64,000 bases of DNA from Henriciella sp. GTDB taxonomy: Bacteria > Pseudomonadota > Alphaproteobacteria > Caulobacterales > Hyphomonadaceae. The stretch lies in contig NVWP01000002.1 of NCBI GenBank assembly GCA_002733705.1, forward strand, positions 18,341 through 82,340, given 5' to 3'. Position 1 is the first letter of the stretch; every line of letters begins with the position of its first letter. Below, one piece after another: positions 35,616-43,561 of this stretch. The notes under the pieces are model-generated. The model saw nothing but the letters and a program-made list of their open reading frames with translations, was not told the DNA's origin and did not search any database. The translations under genes were made by a program, and so were the position numbers.

Positions 35616-36353
35616 TCAGAAATTAAGCCGGTGATCGGCGTCTTTCAGGAGGACCCAGTCGGCATGGTTGCGCAGCGGCAGGATGTGGTTTTCGAGGTTG
35701 GGGAGGTTGATCTTCTCCCAGACCTCTGTGCGGGCAAAGTCGCGTGCTTCGGTCTCGCTCATGCCGCGAAAGCGCTGGTAGAAGCTCGCCGGGTCATGCT
35801 CCGCCGCGTGCCAGAAACCCATGAAGCGCTCCAGGAACCAGGCTTCGATATGCTCTGTCTCCGCATCGAGATAGATGAGGAGGTCAGGCTCCCCGGCGCG
35901 GCGGTCCCCGGCTGAGGGCGGTTCAAAGCCGAGCCCTTCGAGGATCAATATGTCCGGCGGGCTGATCGTGCGCGCAAGAGCCGGGTCGATGTCATAGGTT
36001 TCGTGGCTGTGGGCCGGAAAGACGGCGGGCAGGACGCGTACACGGGCAATTGCTTCGGCCATGGCGTCATTGTCATAGGATTCCGGAAACCCCTTGCGCA
36101 TCATCAGGCCCCGCTCTTCCAGAACGGCATTGGGATGAAGGAAGCCATCCGTCGAGATAGTCTCGACCGCGACACGGCGCGAGAGGATCTCAACGAGCGA
36201 GGCGGTCAGCGTCGACTTCCCGCAGGCGACAGAGCCTGTCAGGGCAACAATGAGCGGGCAATTGTCATTGATCTCGCCATGCAGGCGGTCTGCGAGGCGG
36301 GCGACGCCTTCGCTGTCAGGGGGGCTGGCCGGCCCGGTCAAGATGGCCGGCAC
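35616..36353 (-). CDS. coaA: Pantothenate kinase type I (CoaA)-like, possibly N-terminally disrupted
   Basis: A 245-residue P-loop kinase. Walker A GSVACGKST is at 40-48 and the CoaA-specific TDGFLHPNAVLEERGLM, RKGFPESYD, PDILILEGLGF and WEKINLPNLENHILP segments all align with type I pantothenate kinase, which phosphorylates pantothenate at the first step of CoA synthesis. E. coli CoaA is about 316 residues; roughly 40-70 N-terminal residues are missing. The only in-frame start is GTG 36353 with no ribosome site. A good ATG with ribosome site at 36415 is out of frame by one base (see findings). Confidence 0.72.
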   Translation of the reverse strand: MPAILTGPASPPDSEGVARLADRLHGEINDNCPLIVALTGSVACGKSTLTASLVEILSRRVAVETISTDGFLHPNAVLEERGLMMRKGFPESYDNDAMAEAIARVRVLPAVFPAHSHETYDIDPALARTISPPDILILEGLGFEPPSAGDRRAGEPDLLIYLDAETEHIEAWFLERFMGFWHAAEHDPASFYQRFRGMSETEARDFARTEVWEKINLPNLENHILPLRNHADWVLLKDADHRLNF

Positions 36354-36487
36354 CTGCGAGCGGGCGCGGCGGAGAGCCTGCCGGGCGCTCGTGGATGTGG
36401 CGATGTCTTTTGCATGGTTGCTCCCCCTAAGGGTGCTTTATACAGGTGACGTAAGGGGCCAGAAAGGCTCTTCCGCGTGAGAATGTC

Positions 36488-37387
36488 TCAGGCGTCAGCC
36501 CGTCGCCCGGCCGATTTGATGGTCTCAAGCAGGACAGAGTCCCGGAAGGGCTTTGAGACGACCGGACAGGTCAGAAGACGTTCCGGGAGACCCTCAAGCT
36601 CTTCATAACCGGTGCAGAAGACCACCGGCACGCCCTCGGAAACAAGGCGCTCGGCAAGCGCGTAGGATTTCTCGCCCCCGAGATTGGTATCGAGCAGGGC
36701 GAGGTCCGGCAGGCCGGCTTCTAGCTCCCGTTCGGCGCCGCCGATGGTCATGCAGGGGCCAATCACGTCCATGCCCGCATCTGTGAGACGCATCTCCAGA
36801 TCGAGCGCGGTCATCGGCTCATCCTCAAGCACCAGAATACGCTGCCTGCGCGGGACGCTGTCCTTTGGCGGAGCGCTCAGCGCATCCGGATTGGCGGTCT
36901 CCTGAAGCATTGCGCCAGGAACAGCCTGAAAGGCGCCGAGCAGGCCCTCTGCGGCCCAGTCTGCGGCCAGAGGCTCGTCCTCATCAAGCTCCCCCATCTG
37001 ATCGGTCACATCGAGATTGGTGCCGAACCAGAACCGGACCTGGCCATATTCATCGCGCAATGGCTGGGCCTCGGACAGGAACCAGCGATAGGTGCCGTCG
37101 CGGCCGCGAAGGGGGAACAGGTCTTCCCATGGGGTGCCGGCGGCGAAAGAGGATTTGAGGCGTTTCACGACACGTTCGACATGATCGGGATGGTGGACCG
37201 ATTGCCAGCCCCAGCCATGCATATCGTCCATGCTTGTGCCGGTATAATCGTACCAGCGCTTGTTGTACCAGTAGATCGACCCCTCGCCATCCGCGATCCA
37301 GGCAAGCCGGGGCATACGGTCCGCCTTCTGCCGGAAGTCGGTTTCGAGGTGGGAGAGGGTTTCCCTGTTATGATCCAACTGTGCCAT
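36488..37387 (-). CDS. PAS-receiver signalling protein lacking a kinase domain
   Basis: A 299-residue two-domain protein. The PAS domain (about 20-130) reads LAWIADGEGSIYWYNKRWYDYTG, the type seen in HWE/HisKA_2 sensor kinases. After a linker, a receiver domain (about 180-295) has acidic pocket LEDEP (Glu188-Asp189), phospho-acceptor Asp233 in LALLDTNLGG, Thr259 and Lys279 (VSKPF). No histidine kinase or ATPase motif lies between, so it needs a partner. GGAG six bases before ATG 37387 supports the start; TTG 37405 is less likely. Confidence 0.85.
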   Translation of the reverse strand: MAQLDHNRETLSHLETDFRQKADRMPRLAWIADGEGSIYWYNKRWYDYTGTSMDDMHGWGWQSVHHPDHVERVVKRLKSSFAAGTPWEDLFPLRGRDGTYRWFLSEAQPLRDEYGQVRFWFGTNLDVTDQMGELDEDEPLAADWAAEGLLGAFQAVPGAMLQETANPDALSAPPKDSVPRRQRILVLEDEPMTALDLEMRLTDAGMDVIGPCMTIGGAERELEAGLPDLALLDTNLGGEKSYALAERLVSEGVPVVFCTGYEELEGLPERLLTCPVVSKPFRDSVLLETIKSAGRRADA

Positions 37388-37529
37388 GAGAGGCTCCGGT
37401 CGCAACGGGCAGGTGAATGTCTTGGCCCAGCAACGCGCTTACTATCGCACACTTATGGCGTGTGTGATAGGCGTATTCACCAGTCTGGCGGACATTTAAT
37501 AAAAATCTGAGGCTTTGAGCCTGGGCGGA

Positions 37530-38507
37530 TCAGCCGATCTCGAGCAGGAGTTTGCCGATATGTCCACCGTCGGCCATGTCGGCCTGGGCGGTCTCAGCCT
37601 CGCTGACCGGATAGACCTTTTCGATAACGGGCTTTATCTCGCCGCTCGCGACTTTCGGCCAGAACTTTTCCTCGATGGCGGCGCGGATCTCTGCCTTTTC
37701 CTCGACAGGGCGCGCGCGCAGCGTTGTGCCTGTCAGGATCAGCCGTTTGACCATGAGATAGATGAGGTCGAGCTCCACCTTGGAGCCGTTGAGATAGGCG
37801 ATGTTGCAGATGCGGCCATTCACGCGGGCCGCGGAGATGTTCTTCTGGACATAGTCGCCGCCGACCATGTCGAGGATGACATCGGCGCCGCCTTCATCCT
37901 TGACGATTTTCTCAAATGCCTCGGTCTTGTAATTGATCGCCCGTGTGGCGCCAAAGCCTTCGGCCGCCTTGCATTTTTCATCCGAGCCGGCTGTTGCCCA
38001 GATTTTAGAGGCCCCGGCTGCCTTTACCATCTGCAGCGCCATGGAGCCGATACCGGAGGTCCCGCCATGGACAAGCACGGTTTCGCCTTCCTTGAAGGCG
38101 GAGCGCATGAAGATATTGGCGTAGACCGTCATCATGGCTTCGGGCAGGGCGGCGGCCTCGGTGAGGGAGAGGTTTTCCGGGACCGGCAGGAGCGAGCCTT
38201 CATCGACGGCGCAGAATTCGGCATAGCCACCGCCTGCCAGAAGGGCGCAGACGCGGTCGCCTTCCGACCATTTGGTGACTTTCTCGCCAACCGCCTCGAT
38301 CACGCCGGCGCATTCAAGACCCATAATCTCCGACGCGCCCGGCGGGGGCGGGTATTTGCCAGCGCGCTGGACCAGGTCGGCACGGTTGAGACCGGCGGCC
38401 GCCACCTTGACAAGAACTTCGTGCGGGCCGGGCTTCGGCCGCTCGACATCTGCCAGTTTCAGCGGCTCGCCTTCGGTGGCAACGATCGCCTTCATTGTGT
38501 CGGCCAT
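37530..38507 (-). CDS. Zinc-independent MDR-family NAD(P)H:quinone oxidoreductase
   Basis: A 325-residue medium-chain reductase. Cofactor motif GGTSGIGSMALQMVKAAG lies near residues 140-160; the N-terminal half has GLNRADLVQRAG, GLECAGVIEAVG and GDRVCALLAGGGYAEF. It lacks the catalytic Cys-His-Glu zinc ligands, as in the PIG3-like quinone oxidoreductase group. ATG 38507 has GGAAGG upstream; longer in-frame starts translate unconserved DNA. Confidence 0.88.
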   Translation of the reverse strand: MADTMKAIVATEGEPLKLADVERPKPGPHEVLVKVAAAGLNRADLVQRAGKYPPPPGASEIMGLECAGVIEAVGEKVTKWSEGDRVCALLAGGGYAEFCAVDEGSLLPVPENLSLTEAAALPEAMMTVYANIFMRSAFKEGETVLVHGGTSGIGSMALQMVKAAGASKIWATAGSDEKCKAAEGFGATRAINYKTEAFEKIVKDEGGADVILDMVGGDYVQKNISAARVNGRICNIAYLNGSKVELDLIYLMVKRLILTGTTLRARPVEEKAEIRAAIEEKFWPKVASGEIKPVIEKVYPVSEAETAQADMADGGHIGKLLLEIG

Positions 38508-38622
38508 GGGGGTCCTTCCCTTTGTTAAATTCGCGGGTGCGGCCGGATTTGCGCTTGATCTCGCCGCCTGCTTGTCCTTGCCTTGGGCGCTGAACACGTA
38601 AGCGCGCAAGGAGGCTCTATCA

Positions 38623-38793
38623 ATGTTTGACGAAGAGGTGCCCCGTCCAGCCAAGGTGGACCTGGAGAGACTGTCGGTTGATGAACTCAAGGCGCGAATC
38701 GAAGCGCTGAAAGCGGATATCGCGGCCTGTGAGGCGGAGATAGAAAAGAAGGAAGCTCACAAATCGGCGGCCGACGATATATTCAAAAGTTGA
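38623..38793 (+). CDS. DUF1192 family small protein
   Basis: A 56-residue protein, MFDEEVPRPAKVDLERLSVDEL then a short helical, Glu/Ala/Lys-rich segment ending FKS. It matches DUF1192, small coiled-coil proteins frequently placed next to DUF1465 in alphaproteobacteria. A strong AAGGAGG lies eight bases upstream. Function is unknown, although adjacency to the RcdA-like gene may be meaningful. It is divergent from the quinone oxidoreductase gene. Confidence 0.8.
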   Translation: MFDEEVPRPAKVDLERLSVDELKARIEALKADIAACEAEIEKKEAHKSAADDIFKS

Positions 38794-38909
38794 AATTTGC
38801 GCAGATTTACCGGGCAAGGCATGCGGTGTCTAAAGACCGCTTTAACCGGTTGGCCCATAAGCTTGCGGTGTTGTGCCGTTTCGCGGCGGGGAAGTTTCGA
38901 GGGGTGCCC

Positions 38910-39455
38910 ATGGCGGCCATTTCCAGTCAACAGGCAGACACCGGAGATCTGCCGGACTTTGCCGGCAGCCGCGTCTTCGACAAGGTGTTCGCAGAGGGTA
39001 TGGCGCTGGTCGAGAAGACGGCGACCTATCTCGATGGGCCCGGGCGGGACATGTCGCGCAAGCTGCCGCGTGAAGCAGGCCTGACCTATGCCGCCTGGAG
39101 CATGGAGCTGACCGCACGCCTGATGCAGGCGGCAAGCTGGCTGGTCATGCAGCGCGCCGTGCGCGATGGCGACATGACACGTGAGGAAGCCCTGTCGAAG
39201 CGGTACAGGATCAGCCGTGACGGACCGCCGCTCGATGCCTCGCGCCAGCGCGGCAGCGGCCTGCCTGACAATTTTCTCGATCTGGTTGAAGATTCAGAAG
39301 CGCTCTACAGCCGCATCTGCCGGCTGGACGCAGCCATCTATCTTGAAGGCAAGCCGGTGAATGACGGGCCGGTCAACCGGCAGCTGGAAGAGCTCAAGGC
39401 GGCGGCCAAGCAGGGGGCGTTCGACCCGCTGCGGATCTGGGGGCGCGTGCGCTAG
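38910..39455 (+). CDS. RcdA-like (DUF1465) regulator of CtrA degradation
   Basis: A 181-residue protein beginning MAAISSQQADTGDLPDFAGS; the TYLDGPGRDMSRKLPREAG and TARLMQAASWLVMQRAV segments match DUF1465, the family of Caulobacter RcdA, an adaptor that helps ClpXP degrade CtrA and other cell-cycle proteins. Predicted all-helical, with a Pro/Arg-containing middle. ATG 38910 has GAGGGG five bases before. Its stop shares CTAG with the convergent HxlR stop. The RcdA function is inferred by family. Confidence 0.82.
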   Translation: MAAISSQQADTGDLPDFAGSRVFDKVFAEGMALVEKTATYLDGPGRDMSRKLPREAGLTYAAWSMELTARLMQAASWLVMQRAVRDGDMTREEALSKRYRISRDGPPLDASRQRGSGLPDNFLDLVEDSEALYSRICRLDAAIYLEGKPVNDGPVNRQLEELKAAAKQGAFDPLRIWGRVR

Positions 39456-39910
39456 CGCCGGATCACGACCCTGAGATCGTCGACGGGGACTTCCCGTCCC
39501 TTGTTCGATACAAAGGCAAGGCGGACCGCGTCGCGGCTTTCGGCATCGGTAAAGCTGATCGGGGGCTGGCCGCCCGCGCCAAGCCAGGCGTCGCCCCATT
39601 GGGTGAGCCCGATCAAAACCGGCCGCAGGGCCTCACCCTGATCGGTCAGGACATATTCGGACCGGGCGCGGCGGCCCTTCAGCTTGTAAGGCTTCTTCTC
39701 CAGCAGGCCCGCATCGACGAGATCGTTGAGGCGGCTGGAAAGGACGGTGCGCGGAGTGCCAAGCTCCTGCTGGAAATCATCGAACCGGCGCACACCGTAA
39801 AGCGCCGAACGCAGGATGAGCAGCGTCCAGCGGTCACCGATAAGCTCTATCGCGCGAGCGAGATTGCACTGCGAGGGCGGAACCGGCGATTTTCGCGACA
39901 ATGGGATCAT
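39452..39910 (-). CDS. HxlR-type winged-helix transcriptional regulator
   Basis: A 152-residue regulator: CNLARAIELIGDRWTLLILR near residue 15, then the recognition region GTPRTVLSSRLNDLVDAGLLEKKPY and the wing DQGEAL, followed by a conserved C-terminal tail. HxlR proteins typically respond to small molecules or redox signals through the N-terminal Cys, which is present. Starts at 39910 or 39928 are both possible; 39910 is chosen. It is divergent from the HEPN-like gene at 40024, which it may control. Confidence 0.85.
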   Translation of the reverse strand: MIPLSRKSPVPPSQCNLARAIELIGDRWTLLILRSALYGVRRFDDFQQELGTPRTVLSSRLNDLVDAGLLEKKPYKLKGRRARSEYVLTDQGEALRPVLIGLTQWGDAWLGAGGQPPISFTDAESRDAVRLAFVSNKGREVPVDDLRVVIRR

Positions 39911-40023
39911 GACGGCAAAAGCCTGCATGAGTTCGCAAGACAAATCCAGCCTCAAATACGCGCCGAATACGCCTTGGCGATTGGCGCTGGAAGTGAGCGC
40001 GCGAAATGCCTAGACCGTAGGAT

Positions 40024-40527
40024 ATGGTGCACCCGCTTTCCCGTGAGCTGGCCGATACGGCGAAGTTTACCTCCACCCATGCGATCCTCGTCTCCGAGAC
40101 AGAGACATCGCTGCCCTGGCTGGTCACGGGCATGGTGCTGATGGTGCAGCAGGCCTGCGTCATGGCGCTGTCGGAAGCGGGCGCCGAGCTGCCGGCCATG
40201 CCGGGGCCGGGCGAACTGGTGGCGCGGGTGGCGGACCCGGCCTGTCTGGCCCAGCCTTTCACAGCGCCGCTGCGGGCCGATGACCACCGCGCCATCGAAC
40301 GTGTGGTGGCGGCGCGCAATGATGTGATGCATCCCCGGCCCAGGGGGCTCAACCTCGATGCGCGGGCCCTGCCGGGCGGGATCGTGGTCTGCAGCCGTCT
40401 GGTGCGGCATCTGGCGATCACCCAGCCGGTGCGCCCCTCCATGGTGGACGGGCATGATGCGGCGGTGCTCGGCGATGCGCTGAGCCTGATCGAGACCTCC
40501 GCCGATTTCTGGGCGAGTGTCTTCTGA
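40024..40527 (+). CDS. Helical protein with a HEPN-type RNxxxH motif
   Basis: A 167-residue protein of unknown function. Predicted helical, with Arg98-Asn99-Asp100-Val101-Met102-His103 in VVAARNDVMHPRPRGL, the R-x4-6-H pattern that defines many HEPN domains and the HEPN-like unnamed alphaproteobacterial families. The flanking QQACVMALSEAG and PRPRGLNL fit that family too. No partner MNT antitoxin or other toxin-antitoxin gene lies next to it. The HxlR regulator is divergent. Nuclease activity is only possible. Confidence 0.55.
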   Translation: MVHPLSRELADTAKFTSTHAILVSETETSLPWLVTGMVLMVQQACVMALSEAGAELPAMPGPGELVARVADPACLAQPFTAPLRADDHRAIERVVAARNDVMHPRPRGLNLDARALPGGIVVCSRLVRHLAITQPVRPSMVDGHDAAVLGDALSLIETSADFWASVF

Positions 40528-40530
40528 GCG

Positions 40531-41019
40531 CTAGCGGCGGGTGTGGATCGCCTGAAGCTCGGCTTTCAGCTCCTCCGGGCTGAAGGCGTCGAAGTCGAGC
40601 GCGGCGAGGCGCTGGAGGCGTTTTTTCAGGCTGAAATAGGTGTCCTCGAAGGCGATGCGCTGGCGCGACATTTCCTCAACGTCCACCGGGTCCGCGAGGC
40701 CCCAGTGCACCTGGACGGGATGGCCCGGCCAGTAGGGGCAGGATTCGCCGGCGGCATTGTCGCAGACGGTGATGATGACATCCATCTTCGGCGCATCCTC
40801 AGCCGCAAAGACATCCCAGCTCTTTGAGCTGAGGCCGCTGGTGTCATGGCCCTTGGCCTCAAGCACCGAGAGCGCCAGGGGGTGGGGCTCACCGCGCGGC
40901 GAGGAGCCGGCGCTATAGCCCTTGAAGCCCGGCATGGCGGACACAAGTGCTTCGCCGATGATCGAGCGCGCGGAATTACCGGTGCAGAGGATCAGTATGT
41001 TGTGATTCTTCAGAGGAAT
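40531..41019 (-). CDS. arsC: Arsenate reductase (low-molecular-weight phosphatase family), non-AUG start
   Basis: Reduces arsenate to arsenite in the cytoplasm. The frame extends past the first ATG/GTG to include LILCTGNSARSIIGEAL, the CX5R phosphatase loop with Cys12 and Arg18, which an ATG/GTG start (40944 or later) would exclude. Redox Cys pair is in VCDNAAGESCPYW (Cys86 and Cys94), as in thiol-coupled ArsC. AGGAG lies 7 bases before an ATT at 41019; CTG 41013 is the alternative. No arsR or arsB is present. HEPN-like gene converges with 3 bases between. Confidence 0.82.
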   Translation of the reverse strand: MPLKNHNILILCTGNSARSIIGEALVSAMPGFKGYSAGSSPRGEPHPLALSVLEAKGHDTSGLSSKSWDVFAAEDAPKMDVIITVCDNAAGESCPYWPGHPVQVHWGLADPVDVEEMSRQRIAFEDTYFSLKKRLQRLAALDFDAFSPEELKAELQAIHTRR

Positions 41020-41127
41020 GGCTGTTCTCCTGCGGGGCCGCGCACTGGAACGCCCCTGTATCCGGACAGATATTTCTGCTTAATCAAAGAGGAAACAATA
41101 ATCCCGCCACCTTATCGGAGTTTCTGC

Positions 41128-43422
41128 ATGAAAAAACCCCTGACAGCGATGGCCGCAATCGCCTTCATGGCCGCGTGCCAGTCGACACCGCCGGACCCCG
41201 AACCAGCTGAGGTGGCAGAGCCTGTAGAGACCCAACCTGCCGAGACAGACCCCATGACCGACGCCGAACCGACTGAGCCTGAAGCGACCGAAGCTGCCGA
41301 AAGCGAGGGGCCGGTCGATGACGAGCTGGCAGAGATGCAGACCTATCCGCAGGAAGAGGTGGCGGCCGGCGAAGACCCTTATATCTGGCTGGAAGAGGTC
41401 GAGGGCGAGGAGGCGCTGGACTGGGTGCGCGGGCAGAATGAGCGCACGCTGGGTGCGCTCCAGTCCGGTGACATGTATGAGCGCTATTATGAGGACGCGC
41501 TGGACGTGCTGCAGTCAGATGAGCGCATCCCCTATGGCGCGGTGCGCGATGGCTGGGTCTATAATTTCTGGCAGGATAGCGAGCATGTGCGCGGCATCTG
41601 GCGGCGCACGCCGCTGGAGAGCTATGCAACCGACAGCCCGGACTGGGAAACGCTGCTCGATATCGACGCGCTGGCCGAGGAAGAAGGCAAGAACTGGGTC
41701 TATAAGGGCGCAAACTGCTTCTCGCCGGACGGGACGGCGGACTGGTACTGCATGATCTCGCTGTCGGATGGCGGCAAGGATGCTGTCGTCCAGCGGGAGT
41801 TTTCCATCGCCACGAAAAGCTTTGTCGAGAACGGGTTCGTCACGCCGGAAGCCAAGCAGGAGCTGGCCTGGGTCGATCCGGAGACGGTGCTGATCGGCAC
41901 GGACTGGGGCGAGGGCACGACAACCGAGTCCGGCTATCCCTTTATCATCAAGCGCTGGACGCGCGGTACGCCGCTCTCCGAGGCGGAGGAAGTCATTCGC
42001 GGCGATGCGAGCGATGTCGGCGTCTGGCCGATGGTGATCGAGACCGAGGATGGCCGCCGCCTGCAGGGCGCGGTTGAGGCCGACACCTTCTTTACCTCCA
42101 CTTACTGGTGGCTGCCGGAGGGCGAAGCGGAGCCGGTCCAGTGGCCCATCCCGGCAAAATCCTCGCCGGAAGGTATCTATCAGGGCCATTTCATCGTTTC
42201 GCTGAAGCAGGACTGGTCGCCGCGCGGCGGTCAGAGCTTCCAGTCGGGCGATGTCGTGGCCTTCAACCTGAATTCCTTCCTGAAAAACCGTCAGCTGCCG
42301 CCTGTGTCGCTTGTCTTCCATCCCGATGGCAGCCAGGCGGTGAATGGCGTCGCGATTGCCAAGGGCGCGGCGCTTCTTTCCATCAATGAGAATGTGCGCG
42401 GCAAGGTGATGCTGATCGAGCCGGCCGATAATGGCTGGTCGACCACCGATCTCACCCTGCCCGGCACGTCGGGACAGGCGGGGATCGCCTTCGCCGACAA
42501 GGAGTCCGATACAGTCTTCCTCAATTATGAGGACTTCCTGACCCCGGATTCGCTGCTGCGCTATAATGCCAGTTCCGGCGAGATCACGCAGATCAAGAGC
42601 CTGCCGGAGAAGTTCGATGCTGAGGGGCTGACGGTCGAGCAGCATTTCGCGGTCTCCACCGATGGCACCGCGATCCCGTATTTCATCGTCTACAAGAAAG
42701 GCATCGAGCTCGACGGCACGACGCCGACGCTGCTCTACGGCTATGGCGGGTTCGAGATTTCGATGAACCCGTCCTATTCGGGCGTTCGCGGCCGGCTCTG
42801 GCTGGAAGAGGGCGGCGCCTATGTGCTGGCCAATATTCGCGGCGGCGGTGAGTTCGGCCCCGAATGGCACCAGGCGGGCCTCAAACAGAAGCGCCAGATC
42901 ATCTATGATGACTTCATCGCGGTCGCAGAGAATGTCATCGCGCGCGGTGTCACTTCGCCGGAGCATCTTGGCATCATGGGCGGGTCGAATGGCGGGCTGC
43001 TCATGGGGGTGATGCTGACCCAGCGTCCCGACCTCTGGAATGCCGTAGTGATCCAGGTGCCGCTTCTGGACATGCTGCGCTATCACAAGCTGCTGGCAGG
43101 CGCGTCCTGGGTGGATGAGTATGGCAATCCCGATGTGCCGGAAGAGCGCGCCTTCCTGGAGACGATCTCGCCCTATCAGAACTTCGATCCGGATGCCGAT
43201 TATCCAACGCCTTTCTTCGTGACGTCGACCAAGGATGACCGGGTGCATCCAGGACATGCCCGCAAGATGGCGCGCAAGTTCCAGGCCGCCGGCAAGCCGT
43301 TCTATTATTATGAGAATATTGATGGCGGCCATTCGGCAGCGGCGAACCAGCAGGAAGCGGCCCGCCGCACCGCGCTGGAGCATGTCTATCTGCACCGCAA
43401 GTTGTTTGGCGAGGCTGAATAG
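41128..43422 (+). CDS. Prolyl oligopeptidase family serine protease, predicted lipoprotein
   Basis: A 764-residue S9A peptidase. The signal peptide ends FMAAC (Cys17), followed by a Glu/Pro-rich linker to about residue 85. Beta-propeller (about 90-480) and alpha/beta catalytic domain follow. The triad is Ser620 (GGSNGG), Asp703 (TKDD) and His735 (DGGHSA). The ATG 41128 has GGAG eight bases upstream. It should cleave short peptides after Pro, probably at the outer membrane or periplasm. Confidence 0.92.
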   Translation: MKKPLTAMAAIAFMAACQSTPPDPEPAEVAEPVETQPAETDPMTDAEPTEPEATEAAESEGPVDDELAEMQTYPQEEVAAGEDPYIWLEEVEGEEALDWVRGQNERTLGALQSGDMYERYYEDALDVLQSDERIPYGAVRDGWVYNFWQDSEHVRGIWRRTPLESYATDSPDWETLLDIDALAEEEGKNWVYKGANCFSPDGTADWYCMISLSDGGKDAVVQREFSIATKSFVENGFVTPEAKQELAWVDPETVLIGTDWGEGTTTESGYPFIIKRWTRGTPLSEAEEVIRGDASDVGVWPMVIETEDGRRLQGAVEADTFFTSTYWWLPEGEAEPVQWPIPAKSSPEGIYQGHFIVSLKQDWSPRGGQSFQSGDVVAFNLNSFLKNRQLPPVSLVFHPDGSQAVNGVAIAKGAALLSINENVRGKVMLIEPADNGWSTTDLTLPGTSGQAGIAFADKESDTVFLNYEDFLTPDSLLRYNASSGEITQIKSLPEKFDAEGLTVEQHFAVSTDGTAIPYFIVYKKGIELDGTTPTLLYGYGGFEISMNPSYSGVRGRLWLEEGGAYVLANIRGGGEFGPEWHQAGLKQKRQIIYDDFIAVAENVIARGVTSPEHLGIMGGSNGGLLMGVMLTQRPDLWNAVVIQVPLLDMLRYHKLLAGASWVDEYGNPDVPEERAFLETISPYQNFDPDADYPTPFFVTSTKDDRVHPGHARKMARKFQAAGKPFYYYENIDGGHSAAANQQEAARRTALEHVYLHRKLFGEAE

Positions 43423-43453
43423 CGACCGGCAAGACGCAGGCTGAAATCAGGAG

Positions 43454-43490
43454 ACCCCCGGGGCCGGAATGGCTGCCGGGGGTTTTCTTT
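43454..43490 (+). terminator. Terminator of the prolyl oligopeptidase gene
   Basis: An 8-bp stem ACCCCCGG/CCGGGGGT (43454-43461 with 43476-43483), 14-base loop, then TTTTCTTT. Confidence 0.8.
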
Positions 43491-43561
43491 ACCCGACGCC
43501 AGTCTTGACTTGGAACGCCGCCGGGCGCCCCTTCCATGCAAACAGGAATGAGGAGGAAACC

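Noticed and set aside
40024-41019. Toxin-antitoxin or defence module around the HEPN-like gene and arsC
   Set aside because: Neither neighbour is an antitoxin or a defence gene; arsC is a metabolic enzyme on the opposite strand.
41515-43395. A 626-codon minus-strand frame opposite the prolyl oligopeptidase
   Set aside because: Antisense shadow of a full-length gene with intact catalytic triad; no sensible protein.
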